64,000 nucleotides of DNA from RGIG3701 sp031553595 (lineage in GTDB: Bacteria; Planctomycetota; Planctomycetia; Pirellulales; Thermoguttaceae): assembly GCA_031553595.1 (NCBI GenBank), contig JAVBLI010000020.1, positions 62,001-126,000 of the forward strand, read 5' to 3'. This document shows positions 17,797 to 27,442 of the stretch, piece by piece. The notes beneath the pieces are model-generated. The model ran no database searches and had not been told where the DNA came from. It worked only from the letters and a program-made list of their open reading frames with translations. A program made the position numbers and the translations under genes. Numbering within the stretch: the stretch's first letter is position 1; every line of letters starts with the position of its first letter.

Positions 17797-18705
17797 ATGA
17801 CTACCCTCGTCACCATTTTACTTGCGATCGTCGTGATGCTGCTTTTAGCCGTGGTCATGGCCTGGGTTCTCGGCTGGGCGAACGTCGCGTTCCATGTGGA
17901 GGTGGATCCGAAAGTGGCCGCCATTCAGGAGCTGCTGCCCGGGGCGAATTGCGGTGCGTGCGGGTATCCGGGGTGTAATGAATATGGAGCGCAACTGGTG
18001 GCGGGCGTCGCGAAACTGGGCGAGTGTCCGCAGTGCAGTAAGGATGTAGTAGCGCAGCTGGCGGCGATTCTGGGCGTCTCGGCGACGGACGTGATGCCGT
18101 TTCGGGCCGTGGTGCATTGCGCGGCGGCGAATATGCACAAGAAAAACCGCCGGGCGTATGTGGGCGAAAAAACATGCACCGCGGCGAACCTCGTTTCCGG
18201 TGTGCAGGGCTGTACGTACGGATGCCTCGGGCTGGGCGACTGCTCCCGCGCGTGTCCGCATGGTGCAATCCGTGTGCAGGACGGGCTGGCCACCGTGGCT
18301 TTTGATAAATGCGTGGGCTGCAAAATGTGTGCCGGTGTGTGCCCGCGAAACATCATTACGATTATGCCCTTCAAACGCTCGCGGATGCTGGTGGTGAAGT
18401 GCTCGAATCATGATGCCGGGGTGGATGTGAAGGCGGTGTGCGAGGTAGGGTGCCTGGGTTGTGGACTGTGCATGCGGAGCGACGGTATTTTCAAAATCGA
18501 GAATAACCTCCCAATCATCGATTACGATCAGTTTAACGGGGAAGCTGCCCATGCGGTGGCGCTGGCGAAATGCCCGGCCGCCACGCTGGAGTATGTCGGT
18601 GATCCCACGCCGGAAGAGGTGGAGGCGGTGAAGGACGAGGCGCTGGCGGATGTGATTCTGCCCGACTTCAAAACCACCGTCGACGAAACGAAATGGCGGG
18701 GGTAA
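17797..18705 (+). CDS. rnfB: Rnf electron-transport complex subunit B
   Basis: A 302-residue ferredoxin-like subunit. An N-terminal membrane anchor (residues 3-25) is followed by the Fe-S domain with C52, C55, C60 and C77 (CGACGYPGC and ECPQC), and then by ferredoxin modules including CTYGCLGLGDCSRACP and KCVGCKMCAGVCPRN. RnfB takes electrons from ferredoxin. The ATG at 17797 is preferred to an in-frame TTG at 17755 that abuts the rnfA stop, since the protein then begins directly with its anchor. It ends the G-E-A-B unit. rnfC and rnfD, normally adjacent, are not in the window. Confidence 0.95.
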   Translation: MTTLVTILLAIVVMLLLAVVMAWVLGWANVAFHVEVDPKVAAIQELLPGANCGACGYPGCNEYGAQLVAGVAKLGECPQCSKDVVAQLAAILGVSATDVMPFRAVVHCAAANMHKKNRRAYVGEKTCTAANLVSGVQGCTYGCLGLGDCSRACPHGAIRVQDGLATVAFDKCVGCKMCAGVCPRNIITIMPFKRSRMLVVKCSNHDAGVDVKAVCEVGCLGCGLCMRSDGIFKIENNLPIIDYDQFNGEAAHAVALAKCPAATLEYVGDPTPEEVEAVKDEALADVILPDFKTTVDETKWRG

Positions 18706-18740
18706 GGGAATCAGGAATGAGGACTTAGGAATGAGAAATG
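18706..18740. repeat. Heptamer array after rnfB
   Basis: Units GGAATCA-GGAATGA-GGACTTA-GGAATGA with period 7, single arm, ending just before the Shine-Dalgarno site of the next gene. Confidence 0.7.
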
Positions 18741-18751
18741 CGGAGGAACGG

Positions 18752-19684
18752 ATGCGATTTTTCTTGAGTTTTGGCGTTCTTTCGGCGATTTTCTTTTTGG
18801 CCGCTGTGGCGTTCGCTGGCGAGGTGACGTTTCAGGAGGAGGACGCGGATACGGTGGCGGTGCTGGTAGACGGCGCGCTGTTCACGAAATATGTGCCCGG
18901 CGGCGGTAATTTCCCTATGCTCTTTCCCCTGAACGCGGCCACAGGCGAAAGCGTGACCCGCGGGTATCCCATGGTGCGGGACGTGCCGCATGAGGCGAAA
19001 GACCACCCGCATCACCGCTCGCTGTGGCTGACGCACGGAAATGTAAATGGCGTGAATTTCTGGAATGAAACCGCAAAGCAGGGGAAAATCGTCTTCCGCG
19101 AGTATGTGAAAAAAGAGGCCCCGCTGCTTGCCGCGAAGTGTGAGTGGCAGCGACCTGACGGCGAGGTGATCTGCTCGGACGTCTGCACCATGGCATTTGG
19201 CGACGACGAAACCTCGCGGTGGATCGACTTCCGCTGGGAAATCACGGCGGGCGAGAAAGACGTGATTTTCGGGGACACGAAAGAGGGTACGTTCGCGGTG
19301 CGGGTGGCGGGCACGATGAAGGTGGAGGAAAAGCTGGGCGGCGAAATCGTGAATGCGGACGGCCAGAGGGATGACGCCGCGTGGGGGAAGCGTGCCGCGT
19401 GGGTGGATTATCACGGCCCGGTGAATGATAAAACGCTGGGAATCGCGATCATGAACCACCCGAAAAGCGATTTTTATCCCACGTACTGGCACGTCCGCAC
19501 GTACGGCCTGTTCGCCGCGAATCCTTTCGGCGTGCATGATTTCACGGGTGACCAGAATAAACATCTTGGCGATTTTACGCTCTCGGCCGGTAAAACGCTC
19601 ACGCTCCTGTACCGCGTTTACATCCACCCGGGTGATGAAAAAATCGGAAAAGTGGCGGAAAATTTTGAGAATTACGCGAAATGA
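18752..19684 (+). CDS. Secreted DUF6807 (PmoA-like) protein
   Basis: A 310-residue protein with a signal peptide (MRFFLSFGVLSAIFFLAAVAF, cleavage near AFAGE). The body matches the DUF6807/PmoA family abundant in Planctomycetes, with the motif HPHHRSLWLTHG and a later YHGPVND. Members are often near sugar-catabolism genes, but their activity is unproven, and the name PmoA here does not imply methane oxidation. The ATG at 18752 is chosen over the one at 18731 because GGAGG lies five bases before it. A PEP-CTERM gene follows after 53 bases on the same strand and may be co-transcribed. Confidence 0.88.
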   Translation: MRFFLSFGVLSAIFFLAAVAFAGEVTFQEEDADTVAVLVDGALFTKYVPGGGNFPMLFPLNAATGESVTRGYPMVRDVPHEAKDHPHHRSLWLTHGNVNGVNFWNETAKQGKIVFREYVKKEAPLLAAKCEWQRPDGEVICSDVCTMAFGDDETSRWIDFRWEITAGEKDVIFGDTKEGTFAVRVAGTMKVEEKLGGEIVNADGQRDDAAWGKRAAWVDYHGPVNDKTLGIAIMNHPKSDFYPTYWHVRTYGLFAANPFGVHDFTGDQNKHLGDFTLSAGKTLTLLYRVYIHPGDEKIGKVAENFENYAK

Positions 19685-19737
19685 CAGGGTAAACCGTGTT
19701 TTTTTGCATCGAAAATAAATAAACGGGGAAACGTATT

Positions 19738-21411
19738 ATGGGGAAAGCGATTTTTGGCGGCAGGATCGGAAAATGGATTCCTGCGTGTTTTTACATGATC
19801 ATCTTCGGCGCGCTGAGCGGGGATATCGCCTGGGGCGGCACGGGGGAACTTTATCTTCCCGAATTGCGGGCGGTGAGCATTCTCGATGATTCGGTCATTC
19901 ATTCCGACTGGAATTATCTCGGACTTTACAGTTACACATCCGACACGGATGAAACGGTCATCAACGGCGTCTCCGTGACCAAAACCTTTACTCCGTCCAC
20001 CGGAAATTTCATCTGGTCCAGCGCAGGTGCGTCTACGGATATCGCCGTTCCTTCCGCCAGTGGACTGATGGCCAATATTTTCCAGCACAGCATCTCGGGT
20101 GCCGGCTTGCGAACCATGACTGTGAAGGATCTTGTACCCGGGGAGTATTATACTTTGCAATTTTTCACGAGTGACACCCAGTGGGAAGCGCAGCGGTATG
20201 GGACGTTCGCCTTTTCCGGCAATTCCGCCGGGACGAACGACCGATTCGCGTATTATTCGGCCGCGACGGCGGCGCCGCTGGTGAACACCGCGATTACGCT
20301 GAACCAGAAAAATCTCTCGGCCTCCTTCACCGACGCCACGAACCCGATGAGCGTGGAGTATTCGTTCCTCGCGACCTCCGATACGTTTAAATTGAGTCTC
20401 AATTCGCTGGATAATAGCAATACGTGGCATGTTTACGGCCTGGCACTTGCCCAGCGGAGTTCGAATCCACTGACGGCGCTGACACTCAACGGCACTTTGG
20501 AAAATGTCGGCGGAAAGCTTGTCGGCTCGGCATTCGCGTCCTATGACGGAGCGAAAGTGGCCATGGATGTGAATTGGAAATTGGAGATGGCGACATCGCT
20601 GGACGGAGAGCGTGTCACGCTGAGCACCGGCACCTCCGCTTTCGGCGATTTCGGCACCGCCGCCGCGGTGAAGGGAAATATTTTTGAAGCACTCCAACTT
20701 GACCCGGGGTTCGAGGCGGCGGGCGCGGGAGAAGCGTCGGCGTGGCAAATCGTCAAAAGCGGCATGGGCGAACCGGTTTACGTTACCACCTTCGACGGCG
20801 GCAATCCCTTCGCCGGCAAATACGCTGCGTATCCGGGCCAGACCACCCATGGTAATCGGGACTTTTCCGCCAACGGCGATTACCCCGGCATCATCCGCAG
20901 CGGAGAGTTCGAACTCACCGGGGACGCGATTTCCTTTAAAATGTGGGGCGGCACGGGAACGACGACCGGCTGGGACAAGGGCGTGGGCCAACCCCTGCGG
21001 AATGAGAATGACGTCAGTGGTTATCTTGGCGTTGCGATCCGCGATGTCGCAACGGGGGATTATGTGGCGTTTCAAGGCCGGGGAACCAATGATGGAAATT
21101 GGCAGACCATCACGTTTACCGATGCAACCATCGCGGCCCTGATGAGCTCGGGGATTACGACGGTGACCCTGGACTTGATCGACGAATTTTATGCCGGTTG
21201 GGGCTGGGGCATGATGGATGATTTCCAGATGCTGGGTAATTTGCCGGTAAATGACAGCGCGTATTACTTTCTGTCCATCGAAGGGTGGGAGGATATCGCG
21301 GTTTTCGGCCCCGGCTTGAACGGCGGTACCACCGTGCCGGAGCCGGCGACGTGGCTGATGCTTTTGGCGGGGGCGGTCGGGATGGGAATGGCACGCAAAC
21401 GCAGAAAGTAG
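19738..21411 (+). CDS. PEP-CTERM secreted protein
   Basis: A 557-residue protein. An N-terminal signal peptide (about residues 12-32) is followed by two beta-sandwich-like halves: residues about 40-250 (with YTLQFFTSDTQWEAQRYG) resemble a carbohydrate-binding-type fold, and residues about 320-500 contain a jelly-roll-like stretch. The C-terminus is VPEPATWLMLLAG, a hydrophobic helix, then ARKRRK, a PEP-CTERM sorting tail. The probable site is the cell surface or matrix. No catalytic residues are recognised. It ends 31 bases before a strong hairpin terminator. Confidence 0.88.
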   Translation: MGKAIFGGRIGKWIPACFYMIIFGALSGDIAWGGTGELYLPELRAVSILDDSVIHSDWNYLGLYSYTSDTDETVINGVSVTKTFTPSTGNFIWSSAGASTDIAVPSASGLMANIFQHSISGAGLRTMTVKDLVPGEYYTLQFFTSDTQWEAQRYGTFAFSGNSAGTNDRFAYYSAATAAPLVNTAITLNQKNLSASFTDATNPMSVEYSFLATSDTFKLSLNSLDNSNTWHVYGLALAQRSSNPLTALTLNGTLENVGGKLVGSAFASYDGAKVAMDVNWKLEMATSLDGERVTLSTGTSAFGDFGTAAAVKGNIFEALQLDPGFEAAGAGEASAWQIVKSGMGEPVYVTTFDGGNPFAGKYAAYPGQTTHGNRDFSANGDYPGIIRSGEFELTGDAISFKMWGGTGTTTGWDKGVGQPLRNENDVSGYLGVAIRDVATGDYVAFQGRGTNDGNWQTITFTDATIAALMSSGITTVTLDLIDEFYAGWGWGMMDDFQMLGNLPVNDSAYYFLSIEGWEDIAVFGPGLNGGTTVPEPATWLMLLAGAVGMGMARKRRK

Positions 21412-21441
21412 ATGGCAGCTGTTCCGGATAAGAATTTTCGG

Positions 21442-21478
21442 GAAGGCCGGTGGTAATGCTCCCGGCCTTTCATTTTTC
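21442..21478 (+). terminator. Intrinsic terminator of the PEP-CTERM unit
   Basis: AAGGCCGG pairs with CCGGCCTT around an 11-base loop, followed by a T-rich stretch. Confidence 0.85.
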
Positions 21479-21489
21479 TTGACTTGCCG

Positions 21490-21518
21490 GTGACAAAAAG
21501 ATGTTTTTCTGATATATT
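21490..21518 (+). promoter_or_regulatory. Promoter for cca, predicting a leaderless message
   Basis: GTGACA (21490-21495), 17 bases, TATATT (21513-21518). The ATG begins six bases later, where transcription is expected to start. Confidence 0.6.
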
Positions 21519-21524
21519 AAGCGC

Positions 21525-22835
21525 ATGGTGGAGAAAAATCGCTTAAAACCCCCGAAAATTCACTCGAAAGTGGTGAAAATCGCGAGGCTGCTGGAGTTGG
21601 CCGGCGCGACGGACCTGTTTCTTGTCGGCGGGTATGTGCGGGATTATCTTTTGGGGATTCCGTCCAAGGATTATGATCTGGAGGTGTATGGGCTGGATTA
21701 TGAGGCGATCATCGCGGCGGTGAAGCCGTATTTTCGGGTGAATCAGGTGGGGAAGAGTTTCAGCGTACTGAAGGTGGATCAGTGGATTGACGTGACGCTT
21801 CCGCGGCGGGAGGTGAAGACGGGGCCGGGGCACAGGGAATTTGATGTCGTGGCGGACGGGCGGATGACGTTTACGGAGGCGGCCTCGCGGCGAGACTTCA
21901 CGATAAACGCCATCGGAATGCGGATGGATGGCACGCTGTGTGACCCGTATGACGGTGGCGGCGACCTGCGGCGGCGGATTTTGCGTGCCCCCACGGAAGC
22001 GTTTTGCGAGGATCCGCTGCGGGTGCTGCGGGGGATGCAGTTCGCGGCGCGTTTCGGGATGAAGATGGAGCCGCGCACGGCGGAGCTCAGTCGGCGGGTG
22101 CTACCGGAGTTCGGCACGCTCTCCGCGGAGCGTATTTTTGAGGAGTGGTTCAAGTGGGCCGTGAGGGGCGACTTCCCCGAGATGGGGCTGGAGCTGCTGT
22201 GCGAAACCGGGTGGATCGGATGTTTTCCGGAGTTAAACGCGCAGGTGGAGCAGGGTGTTTTCCCGCACACGAAAACGGTATGCACCCGCGCCGCGGAGCT
22301 TGCGCGCACGCATGCGCTGGCAAAGAATGATCGGGCGGTGCTGATGTTCGGGGCATTATGCCAGGATTTCGGGAAGGCCGGGGCGGAGGAATTTTTGATG
22401 CGGATGAAGCCGCCGCTGTGGCTGCCCGAGCGTGTTTTGCCGCTGGTGACGGAACATGCGACGCGCCCCTGGCCGCTACGTGAGGCGGTGACGGATGCGG
22501 GAGTGCGGCATTTATCCGCCCGGCTGGCACCGGCGAATATTCGCATGTGGGAATTATTAAGCACGGCCGAGGAGCGCGCGCGGACGGACGCACAGCAGGA
22601 AGTGGAGCAAAAAACGGTGCCGGCCTGTGACGCATGGGCGGCGCGAGCGCGGGAGTTGGGGATTTATGACGGGCCGCCGGAGCCGATTCTCCAGGGGCGG
22701 CATCTGTTGCAGCGGGGGATGGAGCCGGGGCCGGGGATGGGCCGGGTACTGAAAAAAGCGTGGAACGCGCAGCTTGACGGAGCGTTCTTCTCGCTGGAAG
22801 AGGCGTTCCGGTGGCTGGAGGAGGTGGCGGAATGA
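21525..22835 (+). CDS. cca: tRNA nucleotidyltransferase (CCA-adding) family
   Basis: A 436-residue class II nucleotidyltransferase. The N-terminal palm has VGGYVRDYLLG, the metal-binding DYDLEV and the RRDFTINAIG motif; the neck follows (DPLRVLRGMQFAARFG). The family repairs or completes tRNA CCA ends or, in some bacteria, polyadenylates RNA; the sequence alone does not separate these. tRNA-Leu in this window lacks an encoded CCA, so a CCA-adding enzyme is needed. The ATG has no Shine-Dalgarno site and lies six bases after a -10 box. The gene overlaps the next by four bases (ATGA). Confidence 0.93.
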   Translation: MVEKNRLKPPKIHSKVVKIARLLELAGATDLFLVGGYVRDYLLGIPSKDYDLEVYGLDYEAIIAAVKPYFRVNQVGKSFSVLKVDQWIDVTLPRREVKTGPGHREFDVVADGRMTFTEAASRRDFTINAIGMRMDGTLCDPYDGGGDLRRRILRAPTEAFCEDPLRVLRGMQFAARFGMKMEPRTAELSRRVLPEFGTLSAERIFEEWFKWAVRGDFPEMGLELLCETGWIGCFPELNAQVEQGVFPHTKTVCTRAAELARTHALAKNDRAVLMFGALCQDFGKAGAEEFLMRMKPPLWLPERVLPLVTEHATRPWPLREAVTDAGVRHLSARLAPANIRMWELLSTAEERARTDAQQEVEQKTVPACDAWAARARELGIYDGPPEPILQGRHLLQRGMEPGPGMGRVLKKAWNAQLDGAFFSLEEAFRWLEEVAE

Positions 22836-23479
22836 ACGTGCTGAAAAAATTGCATCGCGGTGCTTTGCGGCTGGGAACGTGCGTGTGTTTTATTTTGTGC
22901 CCGGCGTGTTTTTTTCCGCTGACCGTGCATGGTGAAGATGCGCCGAAACCCGCTGAAAACGCGTCAAAATCCATGGAGAACGAATCGAAACCCGTTGAAA
23001 ACGCCCCGGCGGTGCCGCTTGCGGAGAAGCCCAGCCTGCAAAAAATCATTCACGATTTTCGTGTGCTGCGCGAGCGGATGCATGATCGGGGATACGCACA
23101 CGCGGTGGCTGTGCTGGATCAGAAAATCGCGCTGAGCGAATCGCTGGAGGCCGTGCTGGTGGAGCAGTTTACGTTAAACCATCGGCGGAACATGATTCTT
23201 CTGGAAATGAAAAAACTGGAGGCCGCCGTGGCGAAAAATGAGCTGCCGGCCAGACAGAAACTCCGGGATCTGGAGGAGGAACTGGTGAATCTCAGCCTGG
23301 ATATCGCGCAGTCGCGGGCGGATGCGGGAACCTGTCTGGAGCAGATGAGCGCGTTATCTCTGGAGGATGCGCTGGTGAAAGATAAAGCGGCGGCGGGGAA
23401 AAAAGATGCCGGGCCGGGAGAGAAGGAACCGGCGCCGGAGGAGGAAGGCGGCGCGGCTGCCGAAAATCAGGCGAAATAA
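22832..23479 (+). CDS. Secreted helical protein of unknown function
   Basis: A 215-residue protein, translationally coupled to cca by an ATGA overlap, with a signal peptide (ending near HGEDA, about residue 32). The mature part begins with Lys/Glu/Asn/Pro-rich spacer repeats and continues as amphipathic helices (about 70-165), probably a coiled coil. The last 40 residues are Lys/Glu/Gly/Ala-rich and disordered. I recognise no family. A shared terminator closes the unit, so cca and this gene form an operon. Confidence 0.7.
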   Translation: MNVLKKLHRGALRLGTCVCFILCPACFFPLTVHGEDAPKPAENASKSMENESKPVENAPAVPLAEKPSLQKIIHDFRVLRERMHDRGYAHAVAVLDQKIALSESLEAVLVEQFTLNHRRNMILLEMKKLEAAVAKNELPARQKLRDLEEELVNLSLDIAQSRADAGTCLEQMSALSLEDALVKDKAAAGKKDAGPGEKEPAPEEEGGAAAENQAK

Positions 23480-23515
23480 AAAACGGCGGATGGTTTTCAC
23501 CCGCCGTTTTTTTTG
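23480..23515. terminator. Intrinsic terminator
   Basis: AAACGGCGG pairs with CCGCCGTTT around an 11-base loop, with a T-run after and an A-run before, so it may act for both convergent genes. Confidence 0.9.
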
Positions 23516-23530
23516 TGAATAGGCATCGCG

Positions 23531-24970
23531 TCAATACGACTGGAAATCCTGCGCGACGTGAAATTCCTTCGCCTGTCCGGTATCCGGATCGAAAGCCCGC
23601 ACGCGAATGCGGATGCCGGGTAGTGGCGCCGTGTATGGCGGGGGGGAGATACTTCGCGTCGGAGAGGCGTTCGTCGTGAGGGCGATTTCGGTTGTCCCCA
23701 CGAAATACCCGGTTTTCGTGTTTCCCTTCGTTTCCAGCACTTTCGCCTCCCCGGCCTCGGGGCTCATGTTGGAAAGCAGCGTCGACCAAGTGTCGTAACA
23801 GTAGATCAGATCCTTCCGGGCCGACTTGATCTCGGCATTCTGGAACGCGGGAGAAAGCGTGTAATAGTCGGAATTGTTGTTGCCCAGGGTGACGTATTTT
23901 TTCAGCTTCGGGTCCCACACTTCCACCGTGAACTGAATGACATTCGGGAGGATGAGCCAGGTGTCCAGCAGCAACTGTTTTCGGTAGGATTCGCCGGCGC
24001 TTCCCACGGAGCCGCCGCCGACGAGGTAATAGCGGTAAAGCCAGCCCCAAACATACGGATTATTCTTGGCGGAACTGGCGCCCATGTATTCGTCATAACG
24101 CAACTCCGGCTGGATGGGCGAGGAGCTGTATTTGGAGAACATGGAAAGAATCCGATAACGCGGGTCGCCGAGCATGCCGAGATTGACTTTCCGGTAACTC
24201 GGCAGGCCGTCGGTCGACGCGGTGGGCATGTATGGCACACAGCCCCAGTCGGTGGCTGTCTTGTTCGCCGTTCCCTCAAAATACGTGGCACATTCCGAAC
24301 GGTCGCGCGCCGGCACCACCGGCATGAACGCCCGGTAAAGGCTGTTTTTGTAAACGAACCAGACCACTTCCCCGTACGGCGTCTCGCGGTCGTTGTTGTC
24401 TTTGTCCTTATAACGGAACGGTTGGTCGAAATTACAGACCGTCAGCCCCACGAATCCGTTGACGTTGTTAAAAAGATCCCTGGAATCGAATCCGCCGCCG
24501 CCGGTGATAGAGTTGGCCATGGCGGCCGCGTCGGCTTCCGCGGCGGCATTTTTCGTTTTGCCGCAAAGATACGGGTCGACTTTGAACTTGGTAAGATCCC
24601 CGCTGTTGGGGTCGATGGAAACGACCGACATATCGACCAGGCCCTCCAGGTTCGAAGCCTCCCACGCGGCATGGTCGATCGGGAATGTCCCGCACGTGAA
24701 GTACCCGCCGTCGCCTGTTACCGGCAGCGGAGGCTGCATCTGTGCCGTGCGATGCCCGAGGTCTTTCTGCAACAAATCCATCGTGTTGCGCATTCGCCCC
24801 ATCATCTCCATCAATTGCCGGGACTGGCTGAAGCCCTCGTTCATCATGAGAAAAATCCGCACCGCCGACGCCAGCAACAAAAGCGAAAGCCCCGTGGCGA
24901 GCATGATTTCGATCAGCGTATAACCGGAACGCCTGGCATTCCGCCGCAATGAAAAAACATGGAAACGCAT
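23531..24970 (-). CDS. Prepilin-type protein (PulJ-like minor pseudopilin)
   Basis: A 479-residue protein whose start has the type IV prepilin signature: a basic leader, then GYTLIEIMLATGLSLLLLAS, with cleavage after the Gly and a conserved Glu at +5. The rest is a large beta-rich globular domain with no named family. The size exceeds simple pilins, which resembles the PulJ-type or DUF1559-type pseudopilins of Planctomycetes. No other pilus or secretion genes are adjacent, so the apparatus must be encoded elsewhere. The role is inferred only from the signature. The 24971-25298 upstream gap holds AT-rich sequence with a TATAAT on the minus strand at about 25130; I see no other feature in it. 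Confidence 0.85.
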   Translation of the reverse strand: MRFHVFSLRRNARRSGYTLIEIMLATGLSLLLLASAVRIFLMMNEGFSQSRQLMEMMGRMRNTMDLLQKDLGHRTAQMQPPLPVTGDGGYFTCGTFPIDHAAWEASNLEGLVDMSVVSIDPNSGDLTKFKVDPYLCGKTKNAAAEADAAAMANSITGGGGFDSRDLFNNVNGFVGLTVCNFDQPFRYKDKDNNDRETPYGEVVWFVYKNSLYRAFMPVVPARDRSECATYFEGTANKTATDWGCVPYMPTASTDGLPSYRKVNLGMLGDPRYRILSMFSKYSSSPIQPELRYDEYMGASSAKNNPYVWGWLYRYYLVGGGSVGSAGESYRKQLLLDTWLILPNVIQFTVEVWDPKLKKYVTLGNNNSDYYTLSPAFQNAEIKSARKDLIYCYDTWSTLLSNMSPEAGEAKVLETKGNTKTGYFVGTTEIALTTNASPTRSISPPPYTAPLPGIRIRVRAFDPDTGQAKEFHVAQDFQSY

Positions 24971-25298
24971 GATGAACGCCTTTTTAAATAATGTGTGAAC
25001 CGCTTATGGCACCCGTATCCCCCAGCGCCACCGCGGGCACCGCCTGCCGCGAAACGCCGGCTGAAGAAATCCCCCGTGTGCGTGTACGCACCCTCCGGAC
25101 GGAATGTTTGCCACGCACCATAATATTATAGAAGAATTCCCCAAAAGCTCCCGTCGGCGCGAAATGGCGACACAGGACGGAAACTCCCTTTCATTTTAAC
25201 CGAAACGGCAGGAAATTCCAACCGATTTTCCGGGAATTTGCGAAAAAATATTGCGGTTTTCAGCGGTTTTCATCGCAGTACGCCATTCGCAGCGCCGT

Positions 25299-27248
25299 TT
25301 ACTCGCCCGCGGCCCGGGTTTCCAGGGAATCCCACCGCTGGTAAAGCGTTTCCAGCGTTTGTTGCAGCGTTTCTTCCTGACGCGTGGCCTGCGCAATTTC
25401 CTCGCCGGAGAGCTGGTAAAAGCCGGGCTCGCTCATCCGCTGATGTGTTGCGGCGATCTCGGCCTCCAGTTTTTCCACCTCGGCCGGGAGACGCTCGAGC
25501 TCCATTTTTTCTTTGTAAGTGAGGCGGTTTCGATTTTCCGACGTTTTTTCCTTGACGGGATTCTTCTCTTTTTCCGGCTGCCTCTCCCGCTCCGGCGCGC
25601 TGTCCGCCACCGCATCCCGCTGAACCATCCAGTCGTCATATCCGCCGGCATACTCATGCACATTTCCGCCGCCCTCCATCACCAGCGTGGACGTCACCAC
25701 GTGGTTGATGAACTCGCGGTCATGGCTGACCAGCAGCAGCGTTCCGGAATACTGGGCCAGTTTCTCCTCCAGCAGATCTAGCGTCTCCATGTCCAGATCG
25801 TTCGTCGGCTCGTCCATCACCAGCACATTCGAGGGTTTCAGGAACAGCTTGGCCAGCAGAAGCCGATTACGCTCGCCGCCGGAAAGGAATTTGACAGGCT
25901 GCTTGGCCCGCTCAGGCGAAAAGAGAAAATCCTCCAAATACCCTAAAACGTGCTGCTTATTTCCATTCACCGTCACATGCGTCGCTCCGTCAAAAACGTT
26001 ATCCAGTACGGTTTTCTCCAGGTCCAGCGTCGCGTGAAGCTGGTCAAAATAGGCCACCTGAAGCTGGGTTCCATGGCGAATCGTCCCGCTTTCCGGCGGC
26101 AAATCCCCCAGCAGCAGACGCAAAAAGGTGGTTTTCCCGATTCCGTTTGGGCCGAGTATGCCGATTTTGTCGCCGCGCATGATTTTTGTGGAAAAATTGT
26201 GTGAAATGAGTGTCTCAGCACCGGTCTCTTGATTCCGGAATGAAAAATTCAAATTTTTTGCTTGAATGACCAGTCGGCCGGAGCTTTCCCCCTCCTGAAT
26301 CTGCATTTTCGCCACGCCGGGGTCCCGCCGCCGCAACGCATACTCCTGCCGCATGGTCTTCAGCGCCCGCACGCGGCCCTCATTTCGCGTTCGGCGCGCC
26401 ATGATTCCGGTACGAATCCAAATCTCCTCTTGCGCAAGCTTTTTGTCGAAATGCTCCCGCTCTTTCGCCTCGGCGTGAAGCCGCTGCTCCCGCCGCTGGA
26501 GGTACATTTCATAATCGCATTCGTACGAAAACAGTTTTCCCCGATCCAGCTCCCATATCCGCGTGGCGACATTCCGAAGGAACATGCGGTCGTGCGTTAC
26601 AAAAATCACCGATTTTTCGTACCGCTTCAGAAAATCCTCCATCCACAAGATGGATTCCAGGTCGAGGTGGTTCGTCGGCTCATCCAGCAGCAGCACATCC
26701 GGCTGCGCGACCAAAGCACGAGCGAATAGCGCACGCCTTTTTCGCCCGGCCGAAAGCGTCTGAAAATCCACATTTCCATCGATTCCCACCCGGGAGAGCA
26801 CATTTTCCACCAGATGTTGCCCCTCCCACGCATTCTCCGTCTCCAATTCATGGTGCAGCCGACTAAGCGTCTTTTCCAGCGTCAGGATCGCACTCTGGGG
26901 CGAGTTTTCTGCGTGCGCGGCCGCCAATTGAATCGAGGTTTCGTGAAAATGCGCAAACTTTTTTCCCACATCCCCCAGGCCCTCCATCACAATTTCCATC
27001 ACCGTCCCGCTCAGCGACTGCGGAACCTGCTGATTCAGGAGCATGATTTTTATCCCGGCCTGGCGGACAATTTCGCCTGAGTCGGGGGGCAATTCCTGGG
27101 ATAAAAGCCGCAGGAGGGTGGTTTTTCCTGCACCGTTTCGTCCCAAAAGCCCGATTTTTTCGCCGGGCTCCACGGAAACGTTGGCCGAGTCGACCAGGGG
27201 TGGATAACCGAGTGCGTACGATAAATTACGGAGCGTAAGTAAGGCCAT
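25299..27248 (-). CDS. uup: ABC-F ATPase, Uup-like
   Basis: A 649-residue soluble protein with two ABC ATPase domains. Domain 1 has GRNGAGKTT, LSAGRKRRA and LLLDEPTNHLD. Domain 2 has GPNGIGKTT, LSGGERNRL and VMDEPTNDLD. The C-terminal 95 residues (about 555-649) form a charged coiled coil, as in Uup. ABC-F proteins act on ribosomes or DNA rather than transport. No Shine-Dalgarno site is obvious before the ATG. The upstream gap to 27442 shows nothing recognisable. Confidence 0.93.
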   Translation of the reverse strand: MALLTLRNLSYALGYPPLVDSANVSVEPGEKIGLLGRNGAGKTTLLRLLSQELPPDSGEIVRQAGIKIMLLNQQVPQSLSGTVMEIVMEGLGDVGKKFAHFHETSIQLAAAHAENSPQSAILTLEKTLSRLHHELETENAWEGQHLVENVLSRVGIDGNVDFQTLSAGRKRRALFARALVAQPDVLLLDEPTNHLDLESILWMEDFLKRYEKSVIFVTHDRMFLRNVATRIWELDRGKLFSYECDYEMYLQRREQRLHAEAKEREHFDKKLAQEEIWIRTGIMARRTRNEGRVRALKTMRQEYALRRRDPGVAKMQIQEGESSGRLVIQAKNLNFSFRNQETGAETLISHNFSTKIMRGDKIGILGPNGIGKTTFLRLLLGDLPPESGTIRHGTQLQVAYFDQLHATLDLEKTVLDNVFDGATHVTVNGNKQHVLGYLEDFLFSPERAKQPVKFLSGGERNRLLLAKLFLKPSNVLVMDEPTNDLDMETLDLLEEKLAQYSGTLLLVSHDREFINHVVTSTLVMEGGGNVHEYAGGYDDWMVQRDAVADSAPERERQPEKEKNPVKEKTSENRNRLTYKEKMELERLPAEVEKLEAEIAATHQRMSEPGFYQLSGEEIAQATRQEETLQQTLETLYQRWDSLETRAAGE

Positions 27249-27442
27249 AAATTGATGATTACCGGTTAATTAACAAAGAAAGGCTTTTTCCCGCTGAAGA
27301 AGGAGTAAGCCGGGCGCGTGAATTCGGTTTCCCGGATTATAAACCAGACGCGGTTAAATGCAAGGATGCAAAAGAGATATTCTGGCAGATTCTCACCTTA
27401 GCGAAAGACGTGATCTGCTTAAAAGAAAACCGCACAGTATGG

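Noticed and set aside
24990..25130. 45-residue minus-strand frame before the pilin-like gene
   Set aside because: Its ATG lies within three bases of a -10 box and no ribosome site is present.
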